Shown: positions 1 through 8,723, counted from the first letter of the stretch. The stretch: 64,000 bases of DNA from Bradyrhizobiaceae bacterium Ga0074131 (GCA_001464035.1 LNEC01000019.1:558001-622000), one strand, 5' to 3'. Translations and numbers: made by a program. The notes: a model not told the origin generated them from the letters alone.

Positions 1-78
1 GGTTCGCAGGCGATAACTGAACTTGCTTGATCGCCGACATTGAAAATTTGTCGTTGTTCCCCTTGCCCAAATGCAGAG

Positions 79-109
79 CGACCCGGCGGGGGGCATCCCG
101 GCCGGGTCG
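79..109. other. GC-rich inverted repeat
   Basis: CGACCCGGC at 79-87 is matched by GCCGGGTCG at 101-109 with a 13-nt loop. It lies just beyond the 3' end of the small secreted-protein gene that reads leftward to 155, so it could end that transcript. There is no clear T-tract, so a terminator role is only a guess. Confidence 0.35.
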
Positions 110-154
110 TTGGAGGTCACCTGGAAGATTGGAGGGTAGGCCAGCGAGCCGGGT

Positions 155-355
155 TCAGCGGATGGTTTCGCTGTCGTAGGAGATCACGCAGATCTCCGAG
201 GGATTCTTGTTGCCGCAATCGACTACCTGCTCGCGGACCAATATCGGAGCGGTGTCGCGCTGGGTGCGGGGGGCGGCGTTCTGGGCGGACAGTGAGGCCA
301 GGGTGCAGACCGCGCCGAGCGGGATAATGAAGAAGCGGAAGGAAGGCTTCAGCAT
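155..355 (-). CDS. small secreted protein downstream of an ECF sigma factor
   Basis: The product is 66 residues and its function is not recognised. The N-terminus (MLKPSFRFFIIPLG...) has a basic start, a hydrophobic stretch and an Ala/Ser cleavage zone, so export is likely. The mature part is about 40 residues with two cysteines in the C-terminal third. The ATG at 355 was chosen because AGGAG lies 7 nt upstream on the minus strand; a longer reading to 511 would put the signal peptide inside the protein. The gene follows the ECF sigma gene in the same direction, and its upstream region repeats a motif also found before the sigma gene, so it is a plausible sigma-factor target. Confidence 0.6.
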   Translation of the reverse strand: MLKPSFRFFIIPLGAVCTLASLSAQNAAPRTQRDTAPILVREQVVDCGNKNPSEICVISYDSETIR

Positions 356-433
356 GTTCGTTCTCCTGTTCGGCGCGGGGGTTGCGTTGGTGATGGTGGT
401 TGTAGGGGCTGGGCTTTTCCAGGTGATGTCGTG

Positions 434-455
434 AATTGTTTCAATTGTTTCGTCG
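434..455 (-). promoter_or_regulatory. candidate ECF-sigma promoter element
   Basis: On the minus strand the sequence CGACGAAACAATT is followed directly by a second GAAACAATT, about 80 nt before the start of the small secreted protein. The same CGACGAAACAATT occurs upstream of the sigma gene itself. GAAAC-type -35 elements are common among ECF promoters; the matching -10 could not be fixed by eye. Confidence 0.5.
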
Positions 456-531
456 AAAGTAATGCTTTCCGCCGCCACGAAACCCGTCTTGCGCTCCTGA
501 AAATCCATCAACCAACTGAGATTACTCCATT

Positions 532-1143
532 TTATGCCGCGAGGCTGTCCACGCCGGCGCCCTTAAGCAAGTCTGCAAGCTGCTTGCGGGCATAGAACAT
601 CCGGGTCTTCACCGTGCTCTGGGGAATGCCGATGATGGCGCCGGCCTCTTCCACCGACTTCTCGTGGTAGTAGACGAGGTTGATGATCTCGCGGTGCGCG
701 GGCGACAGTTTGGCCACACAGGCGCGCAGGATCGCCGAGGTGGTGCTGCGATCCAACGAGGCTTCCGGCGTGTCGGCCTCGTCGGCGATTTCCAGCACGT
801 CTTCCTGGTCGATATCCTCGTGCCTGCGCTGGCGCAGCGCGGTCAGCGCCTTGAAGCGGGCGATCGACAGAAGCCAGGTGGAGACCTGGGACCGGCCCTC
901 GAACTGGCTGGCGGTCCGCCACACGTCGAGGAAGACCTGGCTGACGAGGTCTTCGGCCATGGTGGTGTCGCGCACGATGCGCAGGACGAAGCGGTAAACC
1001 CGGACATTATGGCGGGCGTAAAGGATATGCATCGCCGTCCGGCCGCCTGCGGCGATGCCCTGCAGCAGCATTTCATCCGAGGTCGCCTGGGCAGCGATGA
1101 TGCCTTGGCGGGCTGCGGCGTTGATAGCGACGACGTTCTGCAT
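532..1143 (-). CDS. ECF-family RNA polymerase sigma factor
   Basis: This is a 203-residue group 4 sigma factor. Region 2 runs from about residue 30 to 95 and includes the segment VRDTTMAEDLVSQVFLDVW, the usual core-binding part. Region 4 is C-terminal, with an HTH ending in IPQSTVKTRMFYARKQL. The start at 1143 has GGGAG upstream; an ATG at 1284 would add 47 residues that do not resemble the family and would overlap the candidate promoter. No anti-sigma gene is adjacent, which is unusual for classic ECF pairs. The small secreted protein is the only co-oriented neighbour. Specific ECF group not determined. Confidence 0.9.
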   Translation of the reverse strand: MQNVVAINAAARQGIIAAQATSDEMLLQGIAAGGRTAMHILYARHNVRVYRFVLRIVRDTTMAEDLVSQVFLDVWRTASQFEGRSQVSTWLLSIARFKALTALRQRRHEDIDQEDVLEIADEADTPEASLDRSTTSAILRACVAKLSPAHREIINLVYYHEKSVEEAGAIIGIPQSTVKTRMFYARKQLADLLKGAGVDSLAA

Positions 1144-1478
1144 GACAAGCTCCCATTCGCCATTGGCGGCGTTTCGTTGGAGCCGAGTGATAGTCAATCC
1201 CGGTTTCGGGATATCTGCACGGCAACGGGAAAATGGTTTCATGCGCGGGAGAATTGTTTCGTCGCGGCGCCGGCGACGAAACATTCGGGGCGGAAATGTG
1301 AGCTATTTCACAAAGTTGGTAGGCGCCGGGGAAGGAATCGAGGGCTCGGGAACGATTCGCGGTCGAGCGCGTATTCATCCTCTTGCGGAAGAATGGCGAG
1401 ACGCCCCGCGCAACCTCTCGTCGTCCCAGCCAAGCGAAGCGCGCGAGGGGATCCATCACCACAGCGAGTGGTGTCGCG
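1144..1478. other. intergenic region with ECF promoter and degenerate repeat
   Basis: This 335-bp gap holds the control region of the sigma gene (palindrome at 1255-1283). Near 1425-1465 there is sequence resembling the chromosomal repeat built on 'aagcgaagcgcgcgag', also seen around 22.2 kb and 44.3 kb. No credible gene was seen on either strand. Confidence 0.5.
1252..1283 (-). promoter_or_regulatory. palindromic candidate autoregulatory site of the ECF sigma gene
   Basis: Two 11-bp arms, TGTTTCGTCGC at 1255-1265 and GCGACGAAACA at 1273-1283, are perfect inverted repeats separated by 7 nt. The minus-strand half next to the gene reads CGACGAAACAATT, the same 13-mer as before the small secreted protein. 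Autoregulation by the sigma factor is the natural reading; the palindrome could also be a repressor site. Confidence 0.5.
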
Positions 1479-2219
1479 TTACGCCTTGTCCCCGGCAGGC
1501 GAAAACAGATAGCCGCCGCCGCGGATGGTGCGGATCACCGCCGGCTTGGTCGGGTCGATCTCGATCTTGCGCCGGATTCGCATGATGCGCAGGTCGACGG
1601 CGCGGTCGAACGCCTCGGCGTCGCGGGCGTTGGCCAGTTCGAGCAGCCGCTCGCGCGACAGCACCCGCTTGGGATTGGCCGCGAATACTTTCAACAGGCC
1701 GAATTCAGACGCGGTCAGCGGGTGCTCGTTGCCCTCGTCGTCGCGCAGCGCCTGCGCTTCGAGATCGAGCCATTTGGTGCCGAACCGCACCAGCTGGTCC
1801 TTTGCCGGCTTGGCGCCGGCGGCCTCCTTCGCGGTCGCCTTGACCGGCGAAGAGCGTCGCAGCACCGAGCGGATCCGCGCCATCAATTCGCGTAATTCGC
1901 AGGGTTTTGCGATGTAATCGTCGGCGCCGAGCTCCAGTCCGACCACGCGGTCGATCGGGCTGGCGGTTGCGGTCAGCATGATCACCGGCACATTGGTGCG
2001 GCCCTTGAGGTCGCGGATGATCGAGAGCCCGTCCTCTTCGGGCATGTTGAGATCGAGCACCACGAGGTCCGGCACCGAAGTCTCGATCGCCTCGCGCAGG
2101 GCCTTGCCGCCGTCGCACAGCGTCACCCCAAAGCCGTGCATCTTGAGGTATTCACCGACCATCTCGCGGGCCGGCGCCTCGTCGTCGACGATGATGATAT
2201 GTTGCTGACTCTGGCTCAT
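1479..2219 (-). CDS. OmpR-family response regulator
   Basis: This 246-residue regulator has an N-terminal receiver domain (residues about 6-118; acidic pocket D12-D13, phosphoacceptor D56, conserved Lys in DDYIAKP at about 105). A winged-helix DNA-binding domain occupies the C-terminus and ends in VIRTIRGGGYLF, the usual wing motif. Its ATG overlaps the stop of the upstream histidine kinase by 4 bp, so the two are translationally coupled and likely cognate. It ends a four-gene leftward operon. The input signal and targets are unknown. Confidence 0.92.
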   Translation of the reverse strand: MSQSQQHIIIVDDEAPAREMVGEYLKMHGFGVTLCDGGKALREAIETSVPDLVVLDLNMPEEDGLSIIRDLKGRTNVPVIMLTATASPIDRVVGLELGADDYIAKPCELRELMARIRSVLRRSSPVKATAKEAAGAKPAKDQLVRFGTKWLDLEAQALRDDEGNEHPLTASEFGLLKVFAANPKRVLSRERLLELANARDAEAFDRAVDLRIMRIRRKIEIDPTKPAVIRTIRGGGYLFSPAGDKA

Positions 2220-3961
2220 GACATTTCAGTCGCAGGCAGCACGACGGTGAAGGTCGATCCCTGTCCGGGCCCGGCGCTGTCGGCGGTCACCTCGCCGCCA
2301 TGCATGTCGATGATGCGCTTGACGATGGACAGGCCGAGGCCGGTCGAGCTCTCCCCGGCGGTGGGCTTGGCGGAAAGCCGCTGGAAGCGGCCGAACAGCC
2401 GGCCGAGATCCTCCGGCGAGAGACCTGCGCCTTCGTCGGCAATGCGGATGATGATGTTGTCCTGCTCATGGGTGACCACGACCGCGATCTTGCCGCCGAT
2501 CGGTGAATATTTGATGGCGTTGCTGACGAGATTGTCGATCGCCTCGCGCATCCGGTCGGTATCGCACATCGTCACCACATTCGGCGGCGCCGACACCGTG
2601 ATGGTTTGCTGCTTGTGAACCGCCAGCGGCTGATTGGCGTCGGCGACCTCGCTGACCAAGGCGGCGATGTCGACCGGCTCGCGCCGAATCGAGATATCGA
2701 AGGCATCGGCCATCGCGTCCGAAATCAGGTGGTCGACCATCGAGGTCAGGCGCCTGGTGGCGTCGCGGATGTGCTCGACCTGGGCCGTGATGCTCTCCTT
2801 GGAGGAACCGGCGCTGATCAGCTCGGTCAGCATCTCGGTACGGCCGAGGATGACACCGAGCGGGTTTTTCAGGTCGTGGGCGACAGTGCCGAGAATTTCA
2901 TTCTTGAAGCCGTTGGCGCGTTGCAGTCGCATCCATTGCGACGACAGCCGGCGGTTGGCCTGCATCAGCGCGCGGGTACGCTGGGCGACGCGCTCCTCGA
3001 GCTGGGTATTGGCCTCGTGCAGCTGCTGGTACAGAATCACGTTGTCGAAGGCGATCGACAGCCGGCTGGAGAAAATCTCGACCAGCGCGCGGTCGGTTTC
3101 CGACAGCGGGCGCTCCGCCTGCAGCAGCACCACGACTTCGCGCCCGCTGCCGGTGCGCAGATAGAGCACGGTGCGGTGATCGGCGAACTCGTTCTTGCGG
3201 CGCTGGAACGCGGCTTCCACCATCTGGCGCAGGTCCGCATCGAGCGATTTCGAGCCGGCCGAGCCGATGAAGCGGCTGTAGCAGCCTGAGCCCGCCAGCA
3301 CCGAGAAATCGGTGCCGACGCCGCCGTCGTCGCGCAGCACCAGGATGCCGGCGCAGTCGACATTGAGCAGCGAGGCGAGCTGGGTCAGCACGCCCTCGGC
3401 GAGCCGCTGCATCGACTTGAAGTCGTACAGGGTGGAGGCGGCATCGATGATGATCTCCAGCCCGCGCCTCGTCTGCACCATGCGCTCGAGCTGCTGATAG
3501 CTGCGCAATGCCGCGGTCAGCGAGGTAAACAGCTTGTCGGCGGTGAGTTCGGTCTTGGCCTTGTAGTCGTTGATGTCGTACTGGACGATGACGCGCCGCT
3601 CCGGCGCCTGGCCGGGCTGCCCGGTGCGCAGGATGATGCGCACGGTCTCGTTCTTGATTTCGTTGCGGATGTATTCGACCAGGTCGAGGCCCGCGGCGTC
3701 GGTTTCCATGATGACGTCGAGCAGCACCGCGGCGATGTCGGGATGTGCCCGCATCAGCTTGCGGCCCTCGGCCGCCGAATAGGCCGACAGGATTTCCAGC
3801 GTCTGGCCGTTGAGATTGTAGTCGCTCAGCGCAAACCGCGTGCCTTCATGCACGGCCTGATCGTCGTCGATGACGGCGACTTTCCATTTCCGCGCAGTCG
3901 AAGCTACCGGAGCGGCTCCGGAATCGTCGATCAGGTGGAGGACATCGTCCTGTTCGGCCAT
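2216..3961 (-). CDS. soluble hybrid histidine kinase with receiver and DUF3369 domains
   Basis: The product is 581 residues and has no membrane segment. A receiver-like domain (about 26-155, D82 in LLDVIMETD) is followed by a DUF3369-type sensor region (about 160-315), a coiled-coil linker, HisKA with H362 in TVAHDLKNPLG, and a HATPase domain with the N-box ...EAIDNLVSNAIKYSP and GLGLSIVKRIIDMHGG. The start overlaps the 3' end of the upstream kinase by 31 bp. The arrangement suggests that the membrane kinase may signal through the receiver domain of this protein to the OmpR-type regulator downstream. That order of phosphotransfer is inference. Confidence 0.9.
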   Translation of the reverse strand: MAEQDDVLHLIDDSGAAPVASTARKWKVAVIDDDQAVHEGTRFALSDYNLNGQTLEILSAYSAAEGRKLMRAHPDIAAVLLDVIMETDAAGLDLVEYIRNEIKNETVRIILRTGQPGQAPERRVIVQYDINDYKAKTELTADKLFTSLTAALRSYQQLERMVQTRRGLEIIIDAASTLYDFKSMQRLAEGVLTQLASLLNVDCAGILVLRDDGGVGTDFSVLAGSGCYSRFIGSAGSKSLDADLRQMVEAAFQRRKNEFADHRTVLYLRTGSGREVVVLLQAERPLSETDRALVEIFSSRLSIAFDNVILYQQLHEANTQLEERVAQRTRALMQANRRLSSQWMRLQRANGFKNEILGTVAHDLKNPLGVILGRTEMLTELISAGSSKESITAQVEHIRDATRRLTSMVDHLISDAMADAFDISIRREPVDIAALVSEVADANQPLAVHKQQTITVSAPPNVVTMCDTDRMREAIDNLVSNAIKYSPIGGKIAVVVTHEQDNIIIRIADEGAGLSPEDLGRLFGRFQRLSAKPTAGESSTGLGLSIVKRIIDMHGGEVTADSAGPGQGSTFTVVLPATEMS

Positions 3962-6009
3962 TGCGGGATCCCGTCGCTTGCTTGTTCCGTGGCGGCTCCG
4001 CCCTTGGCGGCCCGCGGCATGATAATGCGAAATGTAGTGCCTTGTCCCGGTCTTGAATCCAGCATCATGCGGCCGCCGAGCTGCTGGGTAACCAGGTTGT
4101 AAACAATGTGCAGCCCCAGTCCGGTGCCGCCCTCGTTGCGCCGGGTGGTAAAGAACGGGTCGAACGCCTGCCGCTGCACGTCCGGCGTCATTCCGGCCCC
4201 GTTGTCGGCGAAAATTATCTCGACGTCATCGCTGCCGCGCGGCCGCGCCGAAATCGAGATGGCTCCGCTTCGCCCGTCGGCAAAGGCGTGATTGGCCGCG
4301 TTGAGGAACAGATTCGTCAGAATTTGGCCATACGAGCCCGGATAGCCGTCGATCACCAGGCCTTCCGGCACGTCGACCGAAAGCGTGATCGCGGATCGCT
4401 TCAGCACCGGCCGCAGGCTGGCGATGATCTGATCGGTCGCCTCGGACAGGCTGAACTGGCGGCGCTCGGCATGCGAGCGGTCCACCGCGACCTGCTTGAA
4501 GGACTGGATCAGTTCGCCGGCGCGATGCAGGTTCGCCACCAATTGCCCTGCGGCGTCGCGGGACGAGCGGACGAATTCCTCGAGCTGCGACTTGCGCAAC
4601 TGCCCGTCGGACTTCAACTCGGCCTCGAACATTTCCGCGCGGCGCGCGAAACTGGACGCCACCGTCAGGCTGATGCCGATCGGGTTGTTGACTTCATGGG
4701 CGACGCCGGCCACCAGCCCGCCGAGCGCGGCCAGCCGCTCGGCGTCGATCAGGTTCTGCTGGGCGGCGTTCAGTTCGAGCAGGGCGCCCTCGGCCTTTTC
4801 CTTCGAGGTGCGCAGTTCGTCCTCGGTCTTGCGCTTGGCGATGGCGTTTTCGCGGAACACCTCGACCGCGCGCGCCATCGCACCGACCTCGTCCCTGGCG
4901 CCGGTGCCCTGCACGCGGCGGTCGTAGTCGCCTGACGTGATGGCATGCATGGCGGCCATGATCTGCTGCAGCGGCAGCCGGATCGAGAGCGCGATGATGA
5001 CGCCGGCGCTGAGGATGATGCCGAGAAAGATCACGGCGATCGACAGCACCTTGCGGGAAATGCTGGTCAGTGTACGATCAAAGGTGGCCTGCGCCTTCTG
5101 CTCGCGCTGGCGCATCTTGACCGACAGGTTGTCGATCGCGCCGATCGCTTCGGCCTGGCTGGCGTCGATGGTATTTCGCAACAGCTCGGTCCGGTTCGCC
5201 AATTGCTCCGACAGTTTGGCAAAGCCCTCGCGCAGCGCGACCGTCCTGGCGTTCAGCCGCTGCAGCGCCATGCGCTGCAGATCGTTGTCGGCAAGTTCGG
5301 TCATCTCCGGAATGGTTTTCTCGATGGTCTCGGTATTCCTGCGGGCGTCGTCGGCGGACGCCGTCGCCAGCGAAAGGTAGTAGGCATTGGCGGCGACCAG
5401 CATGGCGGTGAACGCCTCGCGGGATTTGCCCAGCGCCGGCCAGATCAGGGCCTCGCGGCGCCCGGTGGCGCCTTCGATGATCGAATACAGCCCGGCCATG
5501 TCCTTGGCCGGAGCCAGCACCTGGTCCTGATAGGTTTTCGTGATCGTGGCCTGGACCGCGCGCAGCTCGCCGAAGCCGTTGAGGAACTTATCGGTGACGC
5601 GCTCGAGTTCCGCGACCGACCCTGACAGCATCGGGTCGGTCGACGCGCGCGTGGTCAGCGTGCCCAACACCGCCTCGCGCAGCAGCAGGATCTCCGCGAA
5701 CAATTCCGGACTCGGCTGATTGATGTAGCGATGGATCAGGTTCTGCAGCCGGCTGGTTTCGCTTTCCAGCAGCGCCAGGATCTTGTCGGATTCCCGCACC
5801 TGCCGCACGTCGTCCCAGGCCGAACCGAGTACCTGGGCGCCGTTCCAGATCATGCCGGCAAGCACCGCGACGACAGCCGAGTTCAGCGCGGCGATCGACA
5901 GGATGCGCCACCGGATCGGCACCGCGCGGACCAGCCCGACGATGCGGATACGGCCCCGCGCGGCGAGACCGGCCGGCCGTTCCACCGCTTCTTCGTCCTG
6001 CCGCGGCAT
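3931..6009 (-). CDS. membrane sensor histidine kinase with HAMP domain
   Basis: Read from ATG 6009, the product is 692 residues. It has one membrane segment near residue 35-60, a long helical extracytoplasmic region of about 290 residues, a second membrane segment, HAMP, a coiled coil, and a kinase core with the H-box GVAHEVNNPIG and the ATP-binding motif GGTGLGLHIVYNLV. The start is uncertain: two in-frame TTG codons lie 6 and 12 nt upstream of the ATG, and the nearest Shine-Dalgarno sequence (GGAG) fits a TTG start at 6015 better. The gene is 13 bp downstream of a small secreted-protein gene, which may feed the sensor domain. Confidence 0.88.
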   Translation of the reverse strand: MPRQDEEAVERPAGLAARGRIRIVGLVRAVPIRWRILSIAALNSAVVAVLAGMIWNGAQVLGSAWDDVRQVRESDKILALLESETSRLQNLIHRYINQPSPELFAEILLLREAVLGTLTTRASTDPMLSGSVAELERVTDKFLNGFGELRAVQATITKTYQDQVLAPAKDMAGLYSIIEGATGRREALIWPALGKSREAFTAMLVAANAYYLSLATASADDARRNTETIEKTIPEMTELADNDLQRMALQRLNARTVALREGFAKLSEQLANRTELLRNTIDASQAEAIGAIDNLSVKMRQREQKAQATFDRTLTSISRKVLSIAVIFLGIILSAGVIIALSIRLPLQQIMAAMHAITSGDYDRRVQGTGARDEVGAMARAVEVFRENAIAKRKTEDELRTSKEKAEGALLELNAAQQNLIDAERLAALGGLVAGVAHEVNNPIGISLTVASSFARRAEMFEAELKSDGQLRKSQLEEFVRSSRDAAGQLVANLHRAGELIQSFKQVAVDRSHAERRQFSLSEATDQIIASLRPVLKRSAITLSVDVPEGLVIDGYPGSYGQILTNLFLNAANHAFADGRSGAISISARPRGSDDVEIIFADNGAGMTPDVQRQAFDPFFTTRRNEGGTGLGLHIVYNLVTQQLGGRMMLDSRPGQGTTFRIIMPRAAKGGAATEQASDGIPQWPNRTMSST

Positions 6010-6022
6010 GGCCAAGGCCAAT

Positions 6023-6361
6023 TCACTCCACCTTGCGAATTCGTTCGATCGGCCGCGCCGGCGCGGGATCGGGCTGCGCTTGTGCGTGGATTCCGGCCAT
6101 CGCGGCTTCGAACCTGACGCTGCCGCAGACCGGGCTGATCGCGGAATCGTAAAACGCCCGGCCGGCCAATCCGCACGGTTCGAAACTGGGGAGGATGTCG
6201 CTGCCGATCGTCGCACCGTTGCTGCGATCGAGGTCGATGGCGCTTCTGGTATCGGCGGCGCCAAATGCCCGCGCGACAACACCCGTCGAGACCGCCGTCA
6301 GCGACAGCGCGACAACGAGTGTTACGGTCCGCGAAAGGCTGGCGCGGCTGCACACGGGCAA
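6023..6361 (-). CDS. small exported protein, first gene of the kinase operon
   Basis: The product is 112 residues with a clear signal peptide (RTVTLVVALSLTAVSTGVVA, then A-x-A near residue 35). The mature part is about 78 residues with two cysteines and no recognised domain. The start is probably TTG at 6361, because AAGGGG lies 7 nt upstream; a GTG two codons later is possible. It immediately precedes the membrane kinase, so it may be a periplasmic accessory or ligand-binding partner. The function is unknown. Confidence 0.55.
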   Translation of the reverse strand: MPVCSRASLSRTVTLVVALSLTAVSTGVVARAFGAADTRSAIDLDRSNGATIGSDILPSFEPCGLAGRAFYDSAISPVCGSVRFEAAMAGIHAQAQPDPAPARPIERIRKVE

Positions 6362-6437
6362 AACTCATCCCCTTCTGATGATGTCGGCGGTGGGTAAGAA
6401 AGGTTCAACCCGTTTAGCAGATGCCGGCTTGCGATGG

Positions 6438-6716
6438 CTATCCTGCCAGCGCCACGGAGGGCGTCAATGGTGCGCTGCGCTGGACAGCACGATCTCCAAC
6501 AGTTTGCGCGCGGCGGCTCTCAAACTCGGTTGCGGTCCAGACCGGCGTCTCCGGCGGGTGCTTCAGGGATCGGAGCGCGACCAGCGAAACACGGTCGCAA
6601 CGGTTGCACTTCGCTTCCAACAGATCGTACCCGCCGTTGATGGCCTTGCCGATGGTCGGCTCGGCCTGCGGCTCGCCGCAGCGCTCCGTCGCGCCGCGCG
6701 GCTTTGCAACGGCAAA
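6438..6716 (-). pseudogene. relic of a short cysteine-motif protein of rhizobial type
   Basis: The minus strand reads ...PTIGKAINGGYDLLEAKC followed by NRCDRVSLVALRSLKHPPE and TPVW. I recognise this as resembling a small family, common in Bradyrhizobium, that carries a CxxC pair and a TPVWKLE segment. It has no ATG and begins in the same frame directly after the stop of the upstream gene. After TPVW the sequence no longer matches the expected second CxxC half. The change occurs close to the 24-bp repeat at 6462-6485. A truncated remnant is the best reading; family recognition is from memory. Confidence 0.45.
6462..6485. repeat. 24-bp direct repeat, left copy
   Basis: An exact 24-bp sequence beginning CGTCAATGGTGCGCTG occurs here and again at 7256-7279 in the same orientation, 794 bp apart. 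Flanking bases differ on both sides. The pair brackets the relic gene and the HGG-motif gene. No integrase or transposase lies between them. Confidence 0.8.
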
Positions 6717-6953
6717 TCATCTCATCGTCTGCAGCAATTTCCGTGCTTCACCCAACAAATCCCGAATCTGCTGGCGCTCGGCAATAGCGTCGGTGGTGAA
6801 CAGGCCGTGCCGGCGCGCATTGTGGTTTCCTTTTTGTGCGCCCGAGCCCTGCGCCCCGCCGTGCATGCGGCAGCGCGACTTGCCGCGCACCGCCGCCGAG
6901 CGGCACGATCCGCAGAAGCGGGTTTTGGCGCCGCAACGTGGACTCGTCAACAT
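6717..6953 (-). CDS. small HGG-motif protein of phage-relic type
   Basis: The product is 78 residues starting MLTSPRCGAKT, with Cys-rich N-terminus, CRMHGGAQGSGAQKGNHNA, and the following RRHGLFT. This HGG...GNxNAxxHG pattern is shared by many short proteins in rhizobia and their prophages; the function is not established. The ATG at 6953 has only a weak Shine-Dalgarno sequence, and a longer form from 7022 is possible. The gene ends with TGA immediately followed, in the same frame, by the relic gene. It lies between the two 24-bp direct repeats. Confidence 0.55.
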   Translation of the reverse strand: MLTSPRCGAKTRFCGSCRSAAVRGKSRCRMHGGAQGSGAQKGNHNARRHGLFTTDAIAERQQIRDLLGEARKLLQTMR

Positions 6954-7371
6954 CGGACGAATTTTTGGCGCGGGATTGCTCAAGCTTGTGCTCTCCGCTC
7001 GGGGCTTGTCGCGACCCGGCAACCGCGCACGATCATTCGGCGCGGCAGGGCGGATTCAACTTCGATGTCAGTTTTTTCGCGTTTGATCGCGGCCGAACAG
7101 CACCGTTGGCAGGCTATGAGCGGTTCGAAATTGCCGGATGTTGTCATTGTGCCGGTGATTTGCCCGACGTGTCAAAATGTTTCTCGGCGGTCAGGTCCAC
7201 AACCCGTCCCTCGTATCTTTGCATGGGCTCGTTTTCCAGTTTTTTGGTTGGGCCCCGTCAATGGTGCGCTGCGCTGGACCTTTTGCGGATTGAAACCGCA
7301 GGCTCAGGGCTTTATTGAAAGCCCATCGCGCGCGAGACCGGTGTTTCGGCCGCCACGGATCAGATGGTTAC
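6954..7371. other. intergenic region, no gene seen
   Basis: This 418-bp stretch contains no convincing gene. It includes the right copy of the 24-bp direct repeat and the upstream region of the UgpB-like gene. The base composition is less GC-rich than in neighbouring genes. A GG-N9-GC resemblance to a sigma-54 promoter near 6966 has the wrong spacing. Confidence 0.5.
7256..7279. repeat. 24-bp direct repeat, right copy
   Basis: This is an exact match to 6462-6485. It ends 92 bp before the start of the UgpB-like gene. It may mark the end of a small inserted or deleted segment, or be a fragment of a dispersed repeat family. Confidence 0.8.
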
Positions 7372-8700
7372 ATGGTGAATTCGGCTCTGAGATTTTTGCA
7401 GCTCGTGACCGCCGCCGCGATGGCCGCGCTGGCGTCACCTGCATCGGCAGCCACCGAGATCACGTGGTGGCACGCGATGTCGGGCGAACTCGGCCGGCAG
7501 CTGGAAAAGCTGGCGTCGGATTTCAACGCATCTCAATCCGAATACAAGATCGTGCCGAGCTACAAGGGAAACTACACCGAAACCGTAACGGCCGCGATCT
7601 TCGCGTTTCGCTCGCGCAGCCAGCCTGCCATCGTTCAGGTCAACGAAATCGCGACCGCGACCATGATGGCGGCGAAAGGGGCGATCTATCCGGTGTTCGA
7701 ACTGATGCGCAACGAAGCCGAGGCGTTCTCGCCGGACGCGTATCTCCCGGCGGTCACCGGCTATTACGCCGACGTCGCCGGCAACCTGCTGTCATTTCCG
7801 TTCAACGCCTCGACGCCGATCCTTTACTATAACAAGGACCTGTTCCGCGCCGCCGGCCTCGACCCCGAAACGGCGCCGAAGACCTGGCCCGAGGTCGGTG
7901 CGGCCGCGAAGAAACTGCGGGCGTCCGGCGCGGCTTGCGGTTTGACCACTTCCTGGCCGTCCTGGATCAACGTCGAGAATTTTTCCGCGTTCCACAATCT
8001 GCCGGTCTCGACCATGGCCAATGGCTTCGGCGGTCTCGGTGCAGAACTGAATTTCAACAATCCGGTGATGGTGCGCCATGTCGCTCACCTGGCGGAATGG
8101 CAGACCACCAAGACGTTCGATTACAGCGGCCGGGCGCAAACCGCGGAGCCGCGGTTTCAGAAGGGCGAATGCGGAATCTTCCTGGGCTCCTCGGCGACGC
8201 GCGCCGACATCAGGGCCAATTCGAAATTCGAGGTGGGTTACGGCATGCTGCCATACTGGCCCGACGTCGAAGGCGCGCCGCAAAACACCATCATCGGCGG
8301 CGCGACCCTGTGGGTGCTGCGGGACCGGCCGCGCGCCGAATACAAGGGTGTTGCGAAATTCTTTGCCTATTTGTCGAAGCCGGAGGTGCAGGCCGCCTGG
8401 CACCAGAACACCGGCTATCTACCGGTGACCCGGGCGGCGTTCGATCTGAGCCGCGCGCAGGGTTTCTACGACCGCAATCCGGGCGCTGCGATCTCGATCG
8501 AGCAGATCATCCGGAAAGCGCCGACAGCAAATTCGCGCGGCGTGCGGCTCGGTTCGTTCGTCCTGATCCGCAGCGCGATCGAGGACGAACTGGAGCAGGC
8601 CTTCGCCGGCAGGAAATCCGCGCAGGCAGCACTTGATTCAGCCGTCGAACGTGGCAACCGGCTGCTGCGTCAGTTCGAGCGGGCGAATCCGGACCGGTGA
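7372..8700 (+). CDS. UgpB-like sugar-phosphate ABC transporter binding protein
   Basis: The product is 442 residues with a signal peptide (cleavage near ASPASAA at about residue 27) and the type-1 extracellular solute-binding fold. The mature start ATEITWWHAMSGELGRQLE, with TWWHAM early, resembles UgpB, the sn-glycerol-3-phosphate binding protein. SFPFNASTPILYYNKDL and GATLWVL are also typical. The ATG at 7372 places the signal peptide at the N-terminus; its Shine-Dalgarno sequence is weak. No permease or ATPase partner is adjacent, so it is an orphan here: either the partners are elsewhere or it serves another transporter. The exact ligand is not shown. Confidence 0.82.
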   Translation: MVNSALRFLQLVTAAAMAALASPASAATEITWWHAMSGELGRQLEKLASDFNASQSEYKIVPSYKGNYTETVTAAIFAFRSRSQPAIVQVNEIATATMMAAKGAIYPVFELMRNEAEAFSPDAYLPAVTGYYADVAGNLLSFPFNASTPILYYNKDLFRAAGLDPETAPKTWPEVGAAAKKLRASGAACGLTTSWPSWINVENFSAFHNLPVSTMANGFGGLGAELNFNNPVMVRHVAHLAEWQTTKTFDYSGRAQTAEPRFQKGECGIFLGSSATRADIRANSKFEVGYGMLPYWPDVEGAPQNTIIGGATLWVLRDRPRAEYKGVAKFFAYLSKPEVQAAWHQNTGYLPVTRAAFDLSRAQGFYDRNPGAAISIEQIIRKAPTANSRGVRLGSFVLIRSAIEDELEQAFAGRKSAQAALDSAVERGNRLLRQFERANPDR

Positions 8701-8723
8701 TGGCGAGCCAGATGTGAGATCGG

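Noticed and set aside
6964..6981. TTGGCGCGGGATTGCT as a third sigma-54 promoter
   Set aside because: GG and GC are separated by 9 nt, not 10, and no gene begins at a suitable distance.
6462..7279. The 24-bp direct repeats as attL/attR of an integrated element
   Set aside because: No integrase or tRNA gene is at either end, and the enclosed segment is below 1 kb; kept only as a recombination scar hypothesis.
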